This document shows positions 59,381 through 64,000 of a DNA stretch of 64,000 nt, piece after piece. The DNA is from Blumeriella jaapii (lineage: Eukaryota > Ascomycota > Leotiomycetes > Helotiales > Drepanopezizaceae). The notes beneath the pieces were generated by a model. That model saw nothing but the letters and a program-made list of their open reading frames with translations, was not told the origin of the DNA and did no database searches. Position numbers and translations under genes: made by a program. The stretch is taken from assembly GCA_009599575.1 (NCBI GenBank), contig VWND01000011.1:496001-560000 (forward strand). The letters run 5' to 3'. Each line of letters opens with the position of its first letter. Position 1 is the stretch's first letter.

Positions 59381-60279
59381 TGGACCCCTCCGAGACCCTC
59401 TGCCATTGACTACTTTTAACAGGTATAAAAACAAAGCATCCCCTTAGATAGTACCATAAGCACGCAGTTCAATTTATACTTTTATTTATTTTTTTTTTCT
59501 TTTCTTCAGTCTTTTCTAGAGATTCTTTAGATTATTTTACCTACCGCTATATGGCCGTATCAGTCTGGTTTTTTTATTTATTTTTATATTTGATAATTTA
59601 CGCAAGGATTTAAACTTCGGTGTTTCGTTTTTATATATTCGCCGATGCATTTTTTAAATTTTCAGTTAAAATCGATTTCGATATTTCGCTATTACGGCTT
59701 GAAAGACTTTTTATATGGTATTATTCGCAATTGTATTATATAAAAAACTTTTAATAGCTTTTTTTATTTTGCGTATAATTATTAAATTATAAAAATGCAA
59801 TATATTTCAGAAACGTTTAAAATTACGGTCAGGCAATTTTGAACCGTGCGAAGTTTAAAGCTCGAAAGCCGCTTTTTTGTTTAAAAATAACAAATCGAAT
59901 ATTAATTCGTACGCTTCGACCGCTGCGCTCGGCCTTTTTGAATTAGATTTTTCTTGGTTAAACGCTTGGCGAAAATTCAATCTTCTGATTTTACGCTTTG
60001 TGATTATAGCAATTATAATTTGCGGTTTTTTATTAAAAATAGTAAAAAAATGGCTGTACGTGCATTGGCCTGAGCTACGGAATATCGAAACCGTGGATTA
60101 TATAATAATATTATATTAATTTAATTAATTTATTAAAAAATAAGTTTTTTAATACGCTATTTAAATGTTTGAACGCAATTTTATTTTATTTAATTCCTTT
60201 AAAAAACACAAAGACTTTTTTGATAGCTTTTTTATTAAAAATGATTTTTTTTATATTAAAAACTTTTAATTTGCAATTT

Positions 60280-61250
60280 CAGAAAACATTTATTTATTTA
60301 ATTTAAATTCTACCAATACTTTTGCTAATATTATAAACAACGACGCTTTTCGTTTTTTTATACGAAGCCGCATGCCTTTTTCTGGTTCCTTTGGTGCATT
60401 TTTATTTAGTAGCGCCAACGTTACCGATTTTATTAAGAAATATAAAAAAATTTGTAAAGATTTCGGAGTTTTTAAGACTGAGATGTTCGATAAATTCTTT
60501 TGTTATTATAACTCAATTACTAAGGATATTATTAAATCGATAAATAAATGAAAGGCTATTAAGGCTCGAGATTGGCGAAAGCTAGTTAAAATCTTAAAAT
60601 CGGAATTCCGAGATTACGATCGCTAGCAAATCCGCAATACTATCGCTTTTTTTAAACAATTTATTATAATAATTCGCTAAGCTAAAAAACTTAAGATTTA
60701 TTATCGTATTTATACGAAAGTTTCTAACGTTTTCGTTAATAAAAAAGTTTTAAGCGAGGTTAAGCAGAGAAAATTGTTTTTATTTGGCCTTTTAATTAGC
60801 ATTCGCAATAAAACTATTAAGCATTTTAAAGTTAATAAACAAAATCTTAAAACTTTCGATTAGTATTTTAAATTTATAGAATTCGTTTTTAAGCAAAACT
60901 AAAACGAACGTATTATCGAAGCTATAAATTAAGAAAAATCTTTCTTTTTTATTTATAAGAAAGATATAGAAGCTTTAATGCAAAAATATGCTTAGCTACT
61001 AAAAATTACCGAGATCGCTAAAAAACAGCCAGTTATTATATTATTTAATCGTTTTACAGAATTTATTAGCTTGGAAAAGCTTAATAAGAATATCGAAATT
61101 TTCGTGTTAAAATTTACTGATATTAAGATTTAAAAATTTCAGAGCAAAATCGAAGGTTTTATGCAATAGCAAAAAAAACTTTTTTACGTTAATTCGAATA
61201 ATAAAAACGATCAAAATAACTTTTATAACAACTATTCTTTTTAAAATGCA
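60280..61250 (+). pseudogene. family D gag remnant
   Basis: Reads, with stops at Trp/Gln positions, through NVTDFIKKYKKICKDFGVFK, KDIIKSINK, KARDW, KLVKILKSEFRDYDR and further helices, the pattern of fungal Ty3/gypsy Gag (a 'cover/target' helix, then xxxDW, then LKxxYxD). The minus-strand family D copy at 41279-41031 matches its first part. Confidence 0.65.
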
Positions 61251-62489
61251 CGAAGCGATCAATCTCGCCAAGTTATTGTAGAAGTAATAGCTGCTTAGTA
61301 GCAATTTTTTCGTGTTAGCGATCAGGATCAGCGAAATATTAATTATAATAACGATTATTAAAAGAAAAAAAAAAACCAACGCGGAAATCAAAATCGCGGC
61401 TATTAAGATGGTAAAAGTAATTATTAAAACAGATCCCGTGGCCTTAAGTATGAATTTTGTGATAACAAAAAAATTTACTGCGAAAAACTTTATATTCGTT
61501 TTAAATGCAAAGTATTTAATTTTTGTATAAATAATAAAATCTGTTATATTAACAAATACGAAGCAATTTGCTTCGGACCGACGGAAGCAGAAATAGGCTT
61601 TTTTAACAAAGCTAAAAATCAGAGCTGATTGAATACTATTCGCTTAAAAATAAAAAGTACGGAATGGAACGATTGCTTAGAAAACAAAAAAATGCGAAAA
61701 CGATTTTTATTAGTAAAAAAGAAAATATCTTAGAAAGCGTATTAATTAAAAAGAAAATCTTTATCTTAAATATAAGTGAAATTTAAATATATAAATAAAA
61801 AACAAATATATATATTACTAATACAAGTATCGCATTTGCAAATATTATAGCTGCATAATCAAGCCAGCGAATCATAAGGAAACAAAATGCTTTTGTTTTA
61901 TTTGCCAAACCAATTAATATAAAAAAAAACGTTAAAATCGAAAAAAAAAAAGATTTTGAAATTCGAGAAAAAACCGATAAAATTATTAGAAAAACGCTTA
62001 TAATAGAAAAAATTAACGACGATATAAAAAATATCGACACCGATATTTCGATTTAAATCATTCAGAAAGTACCAGCTTTTAAGCGCTTATTATTAATGCG
62101 AAGCGAAAAATAAATCGACAAATATATCAGTTTCGAAGCTGTCGACGAAGCTATTAAAAAGATTATAAAACAAAAAATTAAATTGAAATTCAGCGACTTA
62201 TTTAGTATAAAAAGGAAATTCGATAAAATTATTAATAAACAGATTTTTATATTAAAAAAAAACGAAAAAATTAAAATTATCCGAAAAAAAAACGATTTTA
62301 AATTGGAAAAAGATTAAAAAAAAATTTATAATATCGCAGTTAATTTAGCCGATAGGAAAGAATCTTCGGAAAAAGTCAGCTTTTTGGCTTTCGCTATAAA
62401 AGTTCAAAAGTCAAAACGACGAAACTGCCTTTATACGGCTATAAAAGCGCTAAAAATAAAAATTATATTTGAAAAAAATACGACCGCTT

Positions 62490-62730
62490 TCGCTTTATTC
62501 GATAATAGAATCGAAGTCAATTGTATAAATTAAAAAACAGCCGAAGCTAATAATATTCCGATTATCACCGATAAGCGAATAATTTATACGACCGTTAATA
62601 AAAATACGATTAAGTTTGATAAAATTGTACGAAATATAAAAGTCGACGTTAAAAATATTATTACTTATAAAAACTTTTTGATAATAAAAAAATGCTTTTA
62701 TTCTATTATTTTTGGAATATCCTGGATTTT
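62490..62730 (+). pseudogene. family D protease remnant
   Basis: Reads ALFDNRIEVNCIN near 62492 and, about 70 residues on, FGISWILE. These fit the retropepsin start D-x-G-A and the end block I-x-G-x-x-W-(I/L); Gly-Ala has become Arg-Ile by G-to-A and C-to-T changes. Confidence 0.55.
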
Positions 62731-63389
62731 GGAAAGTTTCGTCAGTTTCAAATACATCGAGAACGGCCAGATAAAAGTCTTTTTTTAAAATTGAAACCGG
62801 TTTTTTTAAAGTCAAATTACCGTCGCCGGCGACAAAATCTTTTTAGTCGACGTTTTATCGGGAAACGAATAGCCGGCTTTGGTTTTAAAACAAACGCTGA
62901 GTTACAAAATCTGGAAAATACTTAGCTAAAAGCATTTACGTTATTAATCGAAATAGCACCGCGAGTAAAATTAGCTAATATCAATATTTTTGGCTATTAA
63001 TTCGGGAATAAAAGTTTCGAAGATTTCGTTTTCGTATTAAACAAACCCGATTTATATACTTTACTTTTTTGTATTAATATTAGCATTTTTTATAAGCGCA
63101 AAATTGATAAAATACGATCCGTGAATCTTAGCGAATCCGATAGAAATATTTTCGAAAAAATAAACGATTGGTTTAAAAAAGATAAAGCAATAAAATTATT
63201 TTAATTAATTATTAACGAATTCGAAAGATTTATTACCGGCCGATTTTCCAGCTTATTATTTGGCAGCCGATTTACAAAAAAACGATTTGATAATTTAATA
63301 ATCGAAATTTAATTTCTGCCAAAAAAGAAAAAGATTTTATACGAAATTTTACGCAATCGAAAAAAAGCTATAGCTTTCGATTTTGCCGA

Positions 63390-63655
63390 AATAAGCCAAT
63401 TCAGCTTTGACGTTATATTTTATATCGATATCAAAACCGTGCTTTACGAAGCCTGGCAAAAAAAAACTTTTTCAGTTTTTAAAGCTTTTTAGAATAAAAT
63501 AATCGAAATGCTAAAAAAACGAATTAAATAAGAAATTCTCGAATTCTGCTACGGCTTATATAAAAACAAATAGTTTATCGTTGCGAAAAAAAAAAAAAGC
63601 ATTTATAAACTTATTATCGCAATCGTCGAAATAAACAAAATAACAATACGAAACG
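63390..63655 (+). pseudogene. family D reverse transcriptase start
   Basis: The frame reads SIYKLIIAIVEINKITIRN just before the break, the block that in other ascomycete Ty3/gypsy elements precedes the RT palm (GKYRLI...NxVTIRD). The upstream part (MLKKRI near 63510; EFCYG near 63540) also fits. It is cut at 63655 by an LTR insertion. Confidence 0.6.
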
Positions 63656-63957
63656 TGTTGCGCTATATTTACATTCCTTTATTTCCTTTTATTTCTTTTG
63701 TTCCAGATTCATTCTTTTTGTACGCTTTCAGTAGTTAGATGTTCCTGGAGCTCGGAAAGGCTCGTAGTCACGTGATAACGAGCCTTTTCGGAAACTAGTT
63801 TTTCCGAGCGACTGACTAAGCGAGCCCGAACCTTCCGTTTTTTGCGGAGAGCTCGTTAATTAAATTTAGAATAATACAAGTAATATTTTATTATATACAA
63901 TTTATCCGTTTCAGCCTTCGGTAAGGGTTTTTACCGACTATTCAGTTATATACGACA
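63656..63957. mobile_element. LTR-like sequence at the window end
   Basis: Much less AT-rich than its surroundings. It starts TGTTGCGC and a possible end CGACA lies at 63957, giving a short inverted repeat TGTTG/CGACA with one transition mismatch. Contains inverted motifs (GGCTCGT...ACGAGCC around 63750-63790; CTCGGAAAG...CTTTTCGG...). Text after 63957 would be a primer-binding site and internal part of an element that continues beyond the window. The family is unknown; a copia-type element is possible because TGTTG starts are common there. Confidence 0.5.
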
Positions 63958-64000
63958 GTTATAAGTCTCGGAGCCAATTAATAAGCTTTTTTTTGCAATG

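Larger units (their letters stand above)
9840..63655. repeat. RIP-like mutated, AT-rich retrotransposon block
   Basis: From 9,840 almost to the end the sequence is overwhelmingly A and T and consists of LTR retrotransposon copies and fragments in both orientations. Copies of the same family differ almost only by C-to-T and G-to-A changes, and coding frames are broken by TAA/TAG. This is what repeat-induced point mutation produces in ascomycetes before meiosis. Unlike typical methyl-CpG decay, CpG is kept: in 13321-13500 I count 19 C, 16 of them in CpG. Individual elements are listed separately. Confidence 0.92.
59386..63655 (+). mobile_element. family D Ty3/gypsy element, plus strand (rest)
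   Basis: LTR continues to at least about 59805; then a leader with an open piece at 59877-60119 of no known domain, Gag (about 60290-61240), a Lys-rich linker, protease (about 62490-62720) and the start of reverse transcriptase up to 63655. There it is cut by a different LTR. RT downstream of the first block is not present in the window. Confidence 0.78.

Noticed and set aside
59877..60119. 80-codon open frame with a hydrophobic centre as an accessory protein of family D
   Set aside because: It lies in the LTR or leader region, and the inverted copy (about 41460-41770) does not keep it open.
9840..64000. mitochondrial or plasmid origin of the AT-rich part
   Set aside because: Gypsy-type coding order, LTRs with target-site duplications and transition-only differences between copies fit nuclear repeats; no mitochondrial genes or rRNAs are present.
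9840..64000. CRISPR array, Starship cargo or secondary-metabolite cluster
   Set aside because: No regular short direct repeats with spacers, no tyrosine-recombinase captain gene, and no synthase-type genes were seen; all recognisable coding is retroelement.

Overview
The window is a piece of a filamentous ascomycete (Pezizomycotina) nuclear genome. The evidence is short spliceosomal introns (46-228 bp) with GTANGT-type donors and CTAAC/CTGAC branch sites, close gene spacing, recognisable fungal house-keeping genes, and a very AT-rich repeat block full of transition-mutated LTR retrotransposons, the mark of repeat-induced point mutation (RIP) or a RIP-like process. Genus and species cannot be told from the sequence.

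Bases 1 to about 9,840 are ordinary euchromatin with five genes: SPT2 (chromatin protein, +), an alpha/beta hydrolase (-), NSA2 (60S ribosome biogenesis, -, seven exons, with an apparent frameshift in exon 1), MRPL49 (mitochondrial ribosomal protein bL21m, +, divergent from NSA2 across a 253-bp shared promoter), and a five-exon DIP5-like amino-acid permease (-). Exon coordinates were rebuilt by hand from splice signals and reading-frame continuity.

From base 9,840 to the end the window is a heterochromatin-like mosaic of dead LTR retrotransposons. I recognise five families clearly Ty3/gypsy-like in content, named here by their LTRs: A (LTR about 266 bp, TGTGACGA...TCGTCACA), B (LTR about 413 bp, TGTCAGGAAC...TTACA, chromodomain-bearing), D (LTR starting TGTAAAACGG), F (LTR starting TGTTACGATCC) and G (LTR not seen). 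Two further LTR-like pieces are little mutated: a 170-bp insertion at 50,364 and an LTR-like piece starting at 63,656. Layout: F, D, A and B fragments (9,840-12,021); full-length B element E1 (12,022-19,316); B fragment (19,317-21,696); A fragment (21,697-24,977); a D element on the minus strand (24,978-42,251) split by full-length A element E4 (26,409-40,188), itself split by full-length B element E5 (27,517-34,885); A fragment (42,252-43,187); F element (43,188-49,273); A fragment (49,274-51,362) carrying the 170-bp insertion; G fragment (51,363-52,916); D element on the plus strand (52,917-63,655) split by full-length A element E6 (52,981-59,380); and the last LTR. E4, E5, E6 and the 170-bp insertion have exact 5-bp target-site duplications, so part of the insertion order can be read: D, then A, then B.

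The most unusual signal is the mutation pattern. In the repeat block C survives mainly when it touches a G (CpG or GpC) and is largely lost elsewhere, which is the opposite of methyl-CpG decay. The mutation is also graded: in E1, E4 and E5 the outer edge of each terminal LTR is visibly less mutated than the edge facing the element. All retrotransposon reading frames are broken, chiefly by TAA/TAG where Gln or Trp is expected; I found no intact coding gene after about 9.1 kb.
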